Shown: positions 1 through 8,458 of the stretch, one piece after another
How positions within the stretch are numbered: position 1 is the first letter of the stretch
Layout: every line of letters starts with the position of its first letter
Assembly (NCBI RefSeq): GCF_004959765.1
Contig: NZ_SJZD01000010.1
Coordinates: 42,029 to 106,028 of the forward strand
DNA from: Flavobacterium sp. H122
GTDB lineage: Bacteria; Bacteroidota; Bacteroidia; Flavobacteriales; Flavobacteriaceae
DNA length: 64,000 nt
Direction: 5' to 3'
Translations under genes and position numbers: made by a program
The notes under the pieces: generated by a model
Databases searched by the model: none
Told to the model about the DNA's origin: nothing
The model's input: the letters and a program-made list of their open reading frames with translations, nothing else

Positions 1-24
1 TTACTTTTCTTGAAATCATTTTAT

Positions 25-2358
25 TTATAATCCAAATTCGTCTGTGTTTTGTTCTTCTTCGGGTTTAATAGCTGTAGAGTCTTTACTGATACTGTCATTC
101 TCCACCCGGGTATGAACCGGCGGCGTATAACAATCTACTTTTATACTAAGATTTTTTGGTTTTTCAAACGGTTCTTTGGACACATTTAAAGTAGGGTCGT
201 TGTAACATTTTTTCATGAACAATCCCCAAATAGGCAATGCCATAGTTGCACCCTGACCGGCAGCCAGTGTTTTGAAATGCGCTGAACGGTCTTCATTTCC
301 TACCCAAACACCTGCAGCTAAATTGGGCACCATTCCAATAAACCATCCGTCAGATTGGTTTTGAGATGTCCCTGTTTTACCGGCTATAGGGTTAGTAAAC
401 ATGTAAGGATAACCTGTCACGCGGTTGTATTTCCAACCACCTCCCTGGGTACGTAATCTATCTCCTGAACCTGATTCAGTAACTCCTTCCAGAAGTTTTA
501 TCATTGCATACGATACATCTTTACTCAATACATCTTTTGATTCCAATTTTGGTTCAAAAATTACGTTACCGTTTTTGTCCTCTATTTTTGCAATAACCTG
601 TGGTTTCAGATAAATACCCTGATTTGCAAAAGTACTGAAGGCAGCTACCATATCACGGACGGTAATATCAACCGCACCAAGCGCTATTGAAGGCTGTGAC
701 GGAATTTCAGTTTCCACACCTAATTTTCTCAATAAGGCGATAACCGCATCAGGTCCTGTCTTATCAATCAATTTTGCTGAAATTGTATTAACCGAATACG
801 CCAATGCTCTTTTAAGCGTCATCATTCCTCTGTATTTACGGTCAGAGTTTCTAGGTTCCCAGTCTTCAGTCACATTATGTTTTCCTTTACGAATCATGAA
901 AGGTCCGTCGATAATAGTATCACATGGTGACATTCCCAACTGTTCTATAGCTGTTGCGTAAACAAAAGGTTTAAAAGTTGAACCTACCTGACGTGCCCCT
1001 AAACCTACGTGGTCGTACTGGAAATAACGATAGTCTATTCCGCCTACCCAAGCCTTAACATGACCGGTTTGCGGTTCCATAGCCATTAAGCCCGGCTGCA
1101 AAAAATGCTTGTAATAACGGATGGAATCATAAGGAGTCATTACTGTATCACGGTCGCCTTTCCATGTGAAAACCGTCATTTTGGTTTTAATCTGGAAAGA
1201 AGCTTTTATTTCTTCCTCATCTTTACCGTTTTCCGATAAGATTCTCCAGCGCTCCGAATTGCGCATAGAGCGGTCCATTACTTTATCGATTTCAGTTTGC
1301 GTTATATTTACAAACGGAGCGGTTTTATTATTTTTCTGTTCGATAAAAAATTCCTGCTGTAAGTTAGCCAAGTGCTCGCGCATAGCTTCTTCTGCATACA
1401 CCTGCATACGGGAATCGATAGTTGTATAAATTTTTAATCCGTCAGAATAAATATTGTAATCAGAACCATCTTCTTTTTTGTTTTCTTCCACCCATTTTTT
1501 CATATAATCACGCAGGTACTCACGGAAGTAAGTAGCGGTTCCTTCATTATATTTTTCCGGGGTGAATGTTAATTTAAGCGGTTTTGCCTGATAATTTTCT
1601 TTTTGTGTAGTCGTCAGGAATCCGTTTTTCTCCATTTGTTTTAAGACCACATTACGGCGTTCTTTTACTTTTTCCTCACGGCGTAACGGATTAAACAAAG
1701 ACGGGTTTTTGAGCATTCCCACTAACATTGCCGCTTCATCTACTGTCAGGTTTTTAGGTTCTTTGGCAAAATAAACTTTTGCTGCCGAACGGATTCCTAC
1801 AGCAGTATTGATAAAATCGGCTTTATTCAAATACATTGCAATGATTTCATTTTTCGTGTACTGGCGTTCTAAACGAATTGCGATGATCCATTCTTTTGCT
1901 TTTTGTACGATACGGAATGGTAAAAAGCGTGATCCTTCCCCGTGAAATAAAAGTTTCGCCAGCTGCTGGCTAAGGGTACTCGCTCCGCCGCTTGTTCCTG
2001 CACTTAAAACCGCTCTCATGGTTCCCCTGCCGTCGATTCCCGAGTGCTCGTAAAAACGTTCATCTTCTGTTGCCACTAAAGCATTTACAAGATGTTTAGG
2101 CAGATCCTCATAATCAACAGGAGTTCTGTTTTCATTAAAAAACTTTCCGATTACAACACCATCAGAAGATATAATCTCAGTAGCTAAATTTGATTCAGGG
2201 TTTTCTAATTCAGAAAAAGAAGGCATTGACCCAAAAAGGCCCCATGAAGCCAAAAGGAAAAACAAAAGCACGCCTCCAAAAGCATACATAAAGTATTTCC
2301 AGAACTTTTTCACATAAGGCGAAAAATCAGATTTTTTAGTATTTAATTTTTGTGCCAT
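25..2358 (-). CDS. mrcA: Class A penicillin-binding protein (PBP1A family)
   Basis: Bifunctional peptidoglycan glycosyltransferase and transpeptidase that polymerises and cross-links lipid II products at the outer face of the inner membrane. The 777-residue protein has a short cytoplasmic tail, one membrane segment (about 21-41), the GT51 motif EDERFYEHSGID (98-109) and GASTLSQQLAK (125-135). The penicillin-binding part has STFK (catalytic Ser near 459), SVN (near 520) and KTGT (near 661). Length is usual for the family. It is the last gene of ricT-gldH-mrcA, starting 2 bases after gldH ends. The C-terminal tail is acidic and low in complexity. The family assignment is firm; the symbol (mrcA or pbp1A) is a matter of convention. 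Confidence 0.95.
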   Translation of the reverse strand: MAQKLNTKKSDFSPYVKKFWKYFMYAFGGVLLFFLLASWGLFGSMPSFSELENPESNLATEIISSDGVVIGKFFNENRTPVDYEDLPKHLVNALVATEDERFYEHSGIDGRGTMRAVLSAGTSGGASTLSQQLAKLLFHGEGSRFLPFRIVQKAKEWIIAIRLERQYTKNEIIAMYLNKADFINTAVGIRSAAKVYFAKEPKNLTVDEAAMLVGMLKNPSLFNPLRREEKVKERRNVVLKQMEKNGFLTTTQKENYQAKPLKLTFTPEKYNEGTATYFREYLRDYMKKWVEENKKEDGSDYNIYSDGLKIYTTIDSRMQVYAEEAMREHLANLQQEFFIEQKNNKTAPFVNITQTEIDKVMDRSMRNSERWRILSENGKDEEEIKASFQIKTKMTVFTWKGDRDTVMTPYDSIRYYKHFLQPGLMAMEPQTGHVKAWVGGIDYRYFQYDHVGLGARQVGSTFKPFVYATAIEQLGMSPCDTIIDGPFMIRKGKHNVTEDWEPRNSDRKYRGMMTLKRALAYSVNTISAKLIDKTGPDAVIALLRKLGVETEIPSQPSIALGAVDITVRDMVAAFSTFANQGIYLKPQVIAKIEDKNGNVIFEPKLESKDVLSKDVSYAMIKLLEGVTESGSGDRLRTQGGGWKYNRVTGYPYMFTNPIAGKTGTSQNQSDGWFIGMVPNLAAGVWVGNEDRSAHFKTLAAGQGATMALPIWGLFMKKCYNDPTLNVSKEPFEKPKNLSIKVDCYTPPVHTRVENDSISKDSTAIKPEEEQNTDEFGL

Positions 2359-2360
2359 AA

Positions 2361-2864
2361 TTATTTACTTTCTTTGATTGATTCAATTCTAAATCCTAAT
2401 TCTGTAACTCCGTTCAACACTTCAACACCCTTAATCTTTCCGTTTTGTCTTACCGCCTGCTGGATACTTACTTTATATTTTCCTTTTTGAGGAAACTTAT
2501 AGTTTTCTTTGTACCAAAGCTTGCTTTCCTTAACATCTGAAAAACCTTCACCCATGAGTGTCCCGTCAGGATTTGCCATTTGATATTCCAAAGTATCTAC
2601 CAGAATTTTACCTTTAGGTTGTTCCAATTTTACAATTAAAAACAAATTGCTGAATTCATAATCATCATTGTTTCTGATATTAATGAACATGTTTAAAGGT
2701 TTTACCGAAGCTTCCTGTTCAAATTCAAAACTTACCGCTTCTTTTTTAGGCCATCCATTGTCAAAAGTTTTGTACTGATCAAAAACCTGTGAATCATCAC
2801 AGGAAATAAGACACAATGAAGTCGCTGTAAATAAAAAACTATTTTTTAAAATCTTTTTTATCAT
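2361..2864 (-). CDS. gldH: Gliding motility lipoprotein GldH
   Basis: GldH is a lipoprotein required for Flavobacterium gliding and for stability of the motility/T9SS machinery; its molecular role is not settled. The 167-residue product starts with a lipoprotein signal peptide whose lipobox is LISC (Cys22), followed by the GldH-type motif FDQYKTF. I chose the ATG at 2864 because it gives a clean signal peptide; the frame stays open further upstream but encodes only basic, low-complexity sequence antisense-free of homology and lying inside ricT. The start overlaps the end of ricT by 26 bases, so the two are probably translationally coupled. mrcA follows directly, linking envelope assembly and gliding genes in one transcript. 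Confidence 0.9.
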   Translation of the reverse strand: MIKKILKNSFLFTATSLCLISCDDSQVFDQYKTFDNGWPKKEAVSFEFEQEASVKPLNMFINIRNNDDYEFSNLFLIVKLEQPKGKILVDTLEYQMANPDGTLMGEGFSDVKESKLWYKENYKFPQKGKYKVSIQQAVRQNGKIKGVEVLNGVTELGFRIESIKESK

Positions 2865-4080
2865 TTTTATTTTTGAACCTGTTGGGTTTATTTTTTGGCT
2901 TATTGTTTTCCGGTTTTGGAGCTGGTGCTGTTTCGTTGTTTTCAACAGCCAGTTTTGGTTTTTTCTTTTTGGGCTTATTTTTCTTTTTGGGCTGATCAAA
3001 ACGGGTTAAACTATCCTGACCCATAGCATTCTGGAATGTTTTTTCAACTTCTCCTTTATCTTCTTCAAATGCAAAATCTTCTAAAGAAGCAACCTTTTTC
3101 CCTTGCTTGTTTAATGCGAGTATTTCTTTTACTTCATTTACCTTAAGTACATGCCACACAGCATTATTGCCTATATAAGCAAACCACATTAATTCCTTGA
3201 AAATATCTACTTTCTGACAGATTGCCTCACCTTTTTCGGTATGCAGTTTTGTCTCCATGTCCGGAAAGTCCTTCAAGGCATCCATGTAAGTATCCAATTC
3301 ATAATTCAAACAGCATTTTAACTTACCGCATTGTCCCGCTAATTTTTGAGGATTTAATGACAGTTGCTGATAACGGGCTGCTGCCGTATTTACACTTCTG
3401 AAATCTGTCAGCCAAGTGGAACAGCATAACTCACGTCCGCATGAACCTATACCGCCTAAACGGGCCGCTTCCTGACGGAAACCAACCTGTTTCATTTCGA
3501 TACGGATCTTAAATTCAGATGCGTAATCTTTAATTAACTGACGGAAATCCACCCGGTCATTTGCCGTGTAGTAAAATGTAGCTTTTGAAGCGTCGCCTTG
3601 AAATTCTATATCTGAAATTTTCATTTCAAGATTCAAAGCAATTGCCAATTCACGTGCTCGAACCTTCATGGGTTCTTCCCTGTCACGCGCCTCGCTCCAG
3701 ATATCAATGTCTTTTTGTGATGCTTTGCGGTAAATTTTAAGTACTTCACCTTCAGGATTTACCCCTTTCTTTTTCATTTGTACTTTAACCAGTTCTCCTG
3801 TTAAAGTTACAATCCCTACATCATGCCCCGGAGAAGCTTCAACTGCAACAATATCTCCTATGCTCAGAGTCATTTTTTCAGTATTTCTGAAAAACTCTTT
3901 TCTGCCATTTTTGAAACGTACTTCAACACAGTCAAAAGGTGCCTGGCCTCCTGGTAATGACATATTTGCCAACCAGTCGAAAACTGTTAATTTGTTGCAG
4001 CTATCGGTGCCGCAAGTCCCATTATTTTTACACCCCTTAGGCGCTCCGCCGGTCGAGGTTGAACAACTATTACATGCCAT
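2839..4080 (-). CDS. ricT: PSP1-domain regulatory iron-sulfur protein RicT
   Basis: RicT/YaaT-family protein. In Bacillus, RicT with RicA and RicF forms a complex that binds [4Fe-4S] clusters and assists RNase Y in mRNA processing; the role in Bacteroidetes is unknown. The 413-residue product begins with a Cys-rich segment (Cys3, 6, 17, 23, 28) and has two further pairs, GRELCC (near 210) and GKLKCC (near 248), inside the PSP1 region. The tail from about 370 is a Lys/Pro/Asn-rich disordered extension. I start at MACNSC (4080) rather than eight codons upstream because this N-terminus is the conserved one in the family. A perfect hairpin and a -7-like box lie in the leader. Confidence 0.9.
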   Translation of the reverse strand: MACNSCSTSTGGAPKGCKNNGTCGTDSCNKLTVFDWLANMSLPGGQAPFDCVEVRFKNGRKEFFRNTEKMTLSIGDIVAVEASPGHDVGIVTLTGELVKVQMKKKGVNPEGEVLKIYRKASQKDIDIWSEARDREEPMKVRARELAIALNLEMKISDIEFQGDASKATFYYTANDRVDFRQLIKDYASEFKIRIEMKQVGFRQEAARLGGIGSCGRELCCSTWLTDFRSVNTAAARYQQLSLNPQKLAGQCGKLKCCLNYELDTYMDALKDFPDMETKLHTEKGEAICQKVDIFKELMWFAYIGNNAVWHVLKVNEVKEILALNKQGKKVASLEDFAFEEDKGEVEKTFQNAMGQDSLTRFDQPKKKNKPKKKKPKLAVENNETAPAPKPENNKPKNKPNRFKNKNDKKDFKK

Positions 4081-4104
4081 AACTTGAATATATATATTGG
4101 TCAT

Positions 4105-4120
4105 CCCGTGAAATCACGGG
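4105..4120 (-). promoter_or_regulatory. Hairpin in the ricT leader
   Basis: CCCGTGA and TCACGGG are separated by two bases, making a perfect 7-bp inverted repeat 25-40 bases upstream of the ricT ATG. It is not followed by a T run, so it is not an ordinary terminator. It could be an operator or an RNA hairpin in the 5' untranslated region. Confidence 0.4.
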
Positions 4121-4148
4121 ACTACTACTGCCAATTTAGTTTAGAGCG

Positions 4149-4156
4149 TAAAGATA
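4149..4156 (-). promoter_or_regulatory. Possible -7 box for ricT-gldH-mrcA
   Basis: On the minus strand this reads TATCTTTA, one base off the Bacteroidetes -7 consensus TAnnTTTG. It lies about 70 bases upstream of the ricT ATG. No clear -33 TTG was seen. Confidence 0.35.
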
Positions 4157-4249
4157 CATATTTTTAAATTCCAAATCCTAAAAAACAAATTCCAAAAAAG
4201 TGTTTCCAAACAACCGGAAACAATTAATTTCAAATGCATTTTTCTTAAA

Positions 4250-4284
4250 AAGAAAAAACCCGTTACATATAAAACGCAACAGGT
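4250..4284 (-). terminator. Terminator after the trhO-trhP-ferredoxin operon
   Basis: On the minus strand CCTGTT pairs with AACGGG (one G-T pair) and is followed directly by TTTTTTC. It stands just after the ferredoxin stop codon. Confidence 0.6.
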
Positions 4285-4307
4285 CTAATATAAATTATTC
4301 TTTCTGA

Positions 4308-4538
4308 TTAAATTTCTTTGACAGAAATAATATGTACCGGACATGCTTTTTGAGCCAATTCACATGCCTCGAAAATAGTATGGTCGTGTGACTTTAAAGT
4401 ATGAAATCCTTTAGTATCGATTGCTTTTATCAAAACAGATTTTCCGTCTTTTTTTGACATTTGAAACTGAGCAGGCGCAAATTCCACACAATAATTACAC
4501 CCAATACATTTGTCTCTTTGTAAAGTAACAATTACCAT
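4308..4538 (-). CDS. Small [Fe-S] ferredoxin
   Basis: A 76-residue soluble ferredoxin carrying one cluster: CxxCxxC at Cys11, 14, 17 with Cys66 in ACPV; Cys59 is an additional cysteine. This is the pattern of single [4Fe-4S] electron carriers. Its ATG overlaps the trhP stop codon by one base (TAATG), so it is the third gene of a tight trhO-trhP-ferredoxin unit. By inference it may supply electrons to, or help maintain the cluster of, the U32 protein TrhP; the sequence does not show this directly. Confidence 0.85.
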   Translation of the reverse strand: MVIVTLQRDKCIGCNYCVEFAPAQFQMSKKDGKSVLIKAIDTKGFHTLKSHDHTIFEACELAQKACPVHIISVKEI

Positions 4539-5779
4539 TACGCCTCTACAATTTTATATAATTTGTCGGACAAACGGATTCTGAAAGGTAATTTAAAAGT
4601 ACAGCTGTCTCCTCTGCCGGCTTTTTCAGAAACTTCATCATTAACATACATTTCGTCAATCACCATTTCCTGTGCTCCGGTACTTGGTCCTGTGATCAAA
4701 ATTTTGTCTCCTTTTTTAATATCGTAGGCTTCAATTTTAAATTCGCCAATATTCGCTTTTGGAAAAAAATGAACTCCTTTACCTACATATACTTTCTTTT
4801 GGGTAGCATTGCTTCCAGAGTCTTTACTCCATTCCCCCAGTTTTTGTCCAAGATAGTAACCACTCCAAAATCCGCGGTTGTAAACCGTTTCAAGATCAGA
4901 CATCCATTGTGTTATTTTTTCTTTTGAAAAAGTACCATCGTAATAGGAATCTATAGCATCTCGATATGTTTTTGTCACGGTGGCCACATATTCAGGAGCG
5001 CGTCCGCGGCCTTCCAGCTTTAGTACTTTGATACCCGAATCAATCACTTGATCCAGAAAATCAATCGTACATAAATCTTTTGGCGACATCATGTATTCGT
5101 TGTCTATTTCAATTTCAAAACCTGATTCCTGGTCGATTACTGTGTATTTTTTCCGGCAGTTCTGTTTACAGGCACCACGGTTTGCAGATGAATTATGCGA
5201 ATGCAGACTCAAGTAACATTTCCCTGAAACCGCCATACACAATGCTCCATGACCAAAAATTTCTATTTCAACTGGATTACCACTTGGTCCTTTGATTTGT
5301 TCTTTCTCTATCAACTCGGTTATTTTCTTTACCTGACGTAAGCTGAGTTCACGCGATAACACGATGGTATCCGCGAACATTGCGTAGAATTTAACCGTTT
5401 CAATATTGGTCACATTCAACTGAGTTGAAATATGCACTTCCAAGCCAATCGTCCGCGCGGCCATAATCACTGCCTGATCCGAAGCAATCACTGCAGTAAT
5501 ATTAGCTTCTTTGGCTTTGTTTAAAAGTGTTTTTACTATTGATAAATCATGATCGTAAATAATCGTGTTCAATGTTAAATAGGTTCTAACATTTTTTTGC
5601 TGACAACGATTGGCAATTTCAGGTAAATCGTCTATTGTAAAATTTACCGATGCACGGGCACGCATGTTTAATTGCTCTACCCCGAAATAAACCGAATCAC
5701 AACCATTATCAAGAGCTGCCTGCAAAGATTCAAAATTTCCTGCAGGAGCCATCAGTTCAATTTTTCCTGTGGCAGTCAT
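4538..5779 (-). CDS. trhP: U32-family tRNA hydroxylation protein TrhP
   Basis: Peptidase-U32-family protein. The E. coli homologue TrhP (YegQ) is needed for prephenate-dependent 5-hydroxylation of wobble uridine 34 in tRNA. The 413-residue product opens with ELMAPAGN and GCDSVYFG, typical of the U32 TIM-barrel, and has four clustered cysteines (ALCMAVSGKC and GACKQNC) expected to hold an Fe-S cluster. Residues about 328-413 form a separate small domain that is shared with the neighbouring TrhO. One base separates it from trhO and one base overlaps the ferredoxin gene. Collagenase-like peptidase names in databases are historical; a tRNA role is the better-supported one. Confidence 0.88.
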   Translation of the reverse strand: MTATGKIELMAPAGNFESLQAALDNGCDSVYFGVEQLNMRARASVNFTIDDLPEIANRCQQKNVRTYLTLNTIIYDHDLSIVKTLLNKAKEANITAVIASDQAVIMAARTIGLEVHISTQLNVTNIETVKFYAMFADTIVLSRELSLRQVKKITELIEKEQIKGPSGNPVEIEIFGHGALCMAVSGKCYLSLHSHNSSANRGACKQNCRKKYTVIDQESGFEIEIDNEYMMSPKDLCTIDFLDQVIDSGIKVLKLEGRGRAPEYVATVTKTYRDAIDSYYDGTFSKEKITQWMSDLETVYNRGFWSGYYLGQKLGEWSKDSGSNATQKKVYVGKGVHFFPKANIGEFKIEAYDIKKGDKILITGPSTGAQEMVIDEMYVNDEVSEKAGRGDSCTFKLPFRIRLSDKLYKIVEA

Positions 5780-5780
5780 T

Positions 5781-7175
5781 TTACTTTACTATTTTGAATA
5801 ATTTATCAGAAGCTCTCACTTTAAAAGGTACTGAAAAAGTAATTTTATCACCTTCTTTAGCCACAGTTCCTTCTTGGCCGTTTACAAATAATTGCTCTAC
5901 AATTAATTGTTTTTCACCGGTAGTAGGTCCTTGGATTAATACTGTATCCCCTGCTTTCAATTCATGGTTTGTTATGGTAAACTGACCCACTTGAGATTTA
6001 GAATAATAGTGTTCACCTTTACCCACCATTACTTTTTTAACCGCAATACGCTGACGAAGTGTTTTAGGTTTTTCCGTTGTCAGTTCATTAACGTTTGCTT
6101 CAAAATCTGTTGCTTTTGCCAAACTGATTCCGGTAAGTTCACCTGATTTTTTAAATTTCAGCGCTTCTGATTTTCCTTTACGGAAAATTTTATTTCCTAC
6201 CTGAATCCCTTTTCTTAATCGAACCTGATCTTCCAGAGATAAATGCGTTGTTTCCAAACATTCGGTAGAACAGCAGTGTTCCATTTTTTCAGCACATTCA
6301 TCGCATTGGATAAACAATAAATGACAGCCATCGTTAGCACAATTGGTATGATTATCACATGGTTTACCACATTGATGGCACTGTGAAATAATATCATCAG
6401 TAATTCTTTCACCTAAACGATGGTCAAACACGAAGTTTTTACCAATGAATTTACTCTCGATACCTTCCTCTTTTATCTGACGGGCATAATTAATGATTCC
6501 GCCCTCCAACTGATATACGTTTTTGAAACCCTGATGTTTAAAATATGCCGAAGCTTTTTCGCAACGGATACCACCGGTACAGTACATTACCAGATTCTTT
6601 TCTTCTTTGAAATCTTTTAATTGCTCATTAATGATTGGCAACGATTCACGGAACGTTTCCACATCCGGTGTAATGGCTCCTTTAAAATGTCCGACTTCAC
6701 TTTCGTAGTGATTTCTAAAATCTACCACTATAGTATTAGGGTCGTCTAAAATATCATTGAATGCTTTTGCATTTAAGTGAACTCCTTTATTAGTTACATC
6801 AAAAGTCTCGTCGTTCAATCCATCAGCAACGATTTTATGACGCACTTTAACAGTAAGTTTGAGGAAAGAATGGTCATCGTGTTCTACAGCAACATTAATA
6901 CGAATGCCTTTCATAAAATCGTAAGCTTCCAGTGTATCGCGGAATGTTTCAAAATTTTCGGCAGGAACACTCATTTGCGCATTAATACCTTCTTTAGCCA
7001 CATACACACGGCCAAGAGCATCCAGCTTGTTCCAAGCTAAAAATAAATCGTTACGAAATTGTTGAGGGTTTTCAATGTGCGCGTATTGATAGAAAGAAAT
7101 GGTAAAACGCTGCTTACCCGCCTGATCGATTAATTCAGCTCTTTCTTCTGCGCTTAAGGTGTTATACAGTTGCAT
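5781..7175 (-). CDS. trhO: Rhodanese-type tRNA uridine hydroxylase TrhO with U32 C-terminal domain
   Basis: TrhO (UPF0176, YceA family) carries out the oxygen-dependent branch of 5-hydroxyuridine formation at U34 of tRNA. The 464-residue product has the N-terminal acylphosphatase-like domain, a rhodanese domain with active loop CTGGIR (Cys199), then a Cys/His-rich region (about 270-315) typical of Rhodanese_C. Unusually, residues about 380-464 match the C-terminal domain of the adjacent TrhP (about 38 of 85 positions identical without gaps), making it longer than the roughly 350-residue E. coli protein. I chose MQLYNTLS (7175); a start ten codons upstream is possible but less likely. Confidence 0.9.
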   Translation of the reverse strand: MQLYNTLSAEERAELIDQAGKQRFTISFYQYAHIENPQQFRNDLFLAWNKLDALGRVYVAKEGINAQMSVPAENFETFRDTLEAYDFMKGIRINVAVEHDDHSFLKLTVKVRHKIVADGLNDETFDVTNKGVHLNAKAFNDILDDPNTIVVDFRNHYESEVGHFKGAITPDVETFRESLPIINEQLKDFKEEKNLVMYCTGGIRCEKASAYFKHQGFKNVYQLEGGIINYARQIKEEGIESKFIGKNFVFDHRLGERITDDIISQCHQCGKPCDNHTNCANDGCHLLFIQCDECAEKMEHCCSTECLETTHLSLEDQVRLRKGIQVGNKIFRKGKSEALKFKKSGELTGISLAKATDFEANVNELTTEKPKTLRQRIAVKKVMVGKGEHYYSKSQVGQFTITNHELKAGDTVLIQGPTTGEKQLIVEQLFVNGQEGTVAKEGDKITFSVPFKVRASDKLFKIVK

Positions 7176-7254
7176 GCTATAAACTTTAAGTGAGATAATA
7201 AACAATATGTTGTGAATTCTAAATGGAAGAATTCGGGGGCAAAGGTATTGATTT

Positions 7255-8358
7255 TTAAATTATTTCAAAATATTTCCCAGGCAAAGGTCTGACAACACCT
7301 TTTAGCTCCATATTCAATAATAACGAAGATAATTTAAAAACAGGCATTTGACAATCCAATGCTATAATATCCAAATGCTCCTTATTTAGTTTTTGCAAAT
7401 AATCATATATGAGTTGTTCTTCATTGTCCAAAGAAATAAAAAGCTGTTTTTGAATTGCTTTAGAAGTATCTTTTTTCAAATCCCAATTCAAATGATAAAT
7501 TAAATCAGTCGCATTTGTAATCAGTTGTGCCTTGTTGGTTTTAATCAAAAGATTACAGCCTTGGCTATACTTATCAGTAGTTCTTCCCGGCACAGCAAAC
7601 ACATCTCGATTGTATTCATTGGCCATATTTGCAGTTAGTAAAGAACCTCCTTGTTCTGCACTTTCTATGACAATTGTAGCTTCTGAAATACCTGCTACAA
7701 TCCGGTTGCGTTTTACAAAGTTTTCCCTGTCAGGATTTGACGTACTCCAAAACTCGGTCATAAAACCACCGTTCTGTTCTATTTTGCGCATGTATTTTTT
7801 GTGAACTTTTGGATAAATCTGATTCAATCCGTGCGCTAAAACACCTATAGTCTGCAACTCATTTTCCAAAGCAGTCTGATGTGCTGCAATATCCACTCCG
7901 TAGGCAAAACCACTTACAATTATAGGATTTAAAGGCGCTAAATCATTTATAAGATTTTTACAAAAGTCAATTCCCTGAGGTGTTACCTGACGGGTTCCCA
8001 CAATGCTAAGTATTTTCCTGTTTTCAAGATGTATATTTCCGGCAGTAAACAGCAAAACCGGAGCATCAAAACATTGCTTTAAGCGTTCAGGATACAACGC
8101 ATCCTGATAGTACAAAACGTTTATATTCTCCTTTACAATAAATTGAAGTTCGTTTTCGGCTTCTTTAAAAAGTTGGGGGCTTTGCAGGTTTTTAATAATG
8201 GCTGCTCCAATCCCGTCAATTTTTGCCAATTCGTTGGACTTGGCTTTAAAGACTTCTTCGGGAGAACCTAATGCAGTAATTAATTTTTTGGCAATCACGT
8301 CGCCAATACCTTCTGCTTTCAGCAGTGCTAAGGCAAATAATAAATCTTGATGTAACAT
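7255..8358 (-). CDS. dprA: DNA-processing protein DprA
   Basis: DprA binds incoming single-stranded DNA and loads RecA during natural transformation. The 367-residue protein has N-terminal helix-hairpin-helix-like repeats (ALLKAEGIGDVIAKKL and KIDGIGAAI), the Rossmann core with VGTRQVTPQG (near 118), SGFAYGVDIAAH (near 150) and GGSLLTA (near 235), and a C-terminal winged-helix-like segment. Length is normal. It is transcribed away from the HU/SPOR gene across a 100-base divergent region. Confidence 0.95.
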   Translation of the reverse strand: MLHQDLLFALALLKAEGIGDVIAKKLITALGSPEEVFKAKSNELAKIDGIGAAIIKNLQSPQLFKEAENELQFIVKENINVLYYQDALYPERLKQCFDAPVLLFTAGNIHLENRKILSIVGTRQVTPQGIDFCKNLINDLAPLNPIIVSGFAYGVDIAAHQTALENELQTIGVLAHGLNQIYPKVHKKYMRKIEQNGGFMTEFWSTSNPDRENFVKRNRIVAGISEATIVIESAEQGGSLLTANMANEYNRDVFAVPGRTTDKYSQGCNLLIKTNKAQLITNATDLIYHLNWDLKKDTSKAIQKQLFISLDNEEQLIYDYLQKLNKEHLDIIALDCQMPVFKLSSLLLNMELKGVVRPLPGKYFEII

Positions 8359-8445
8359 GGCGTATAAATAATAAACACAAAGAAATGAATTTTTAAATTG
8401 TTAATAACATTTGTTGATAAAATTTTTAATTCGGCTTGCATTCGT

Positions 8446-8453
8446 TACTTTTG
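8446..8453 (+). promoter_or_regulatory. -7 box directly in front of the HU/SPOR gene
   Basis: TACTTTTG matches the Bacteroidetes -7 consensus TAnnTTTG exactly. Only five bases separate it from the ATG at 8459, so the transcript is predicted to begin at or next to the start codon. Confidence 0.65.
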
Positions 8454-8458
8454 TTCTT

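Noticed and set aside
2865..2999. Longer N-terminus for gldH
   Set aside because: The frame is open to 2999 but would remove the lipoprotein signal from the N-terminus; the Lys/Gln-rich stretch is a shadow of the ricT tail.
6215..6412. Small minus-strand frame inside trhO
   Set aside because: It is a shifted reading of the Cys/His-rich region of trhO with no initiation signal.
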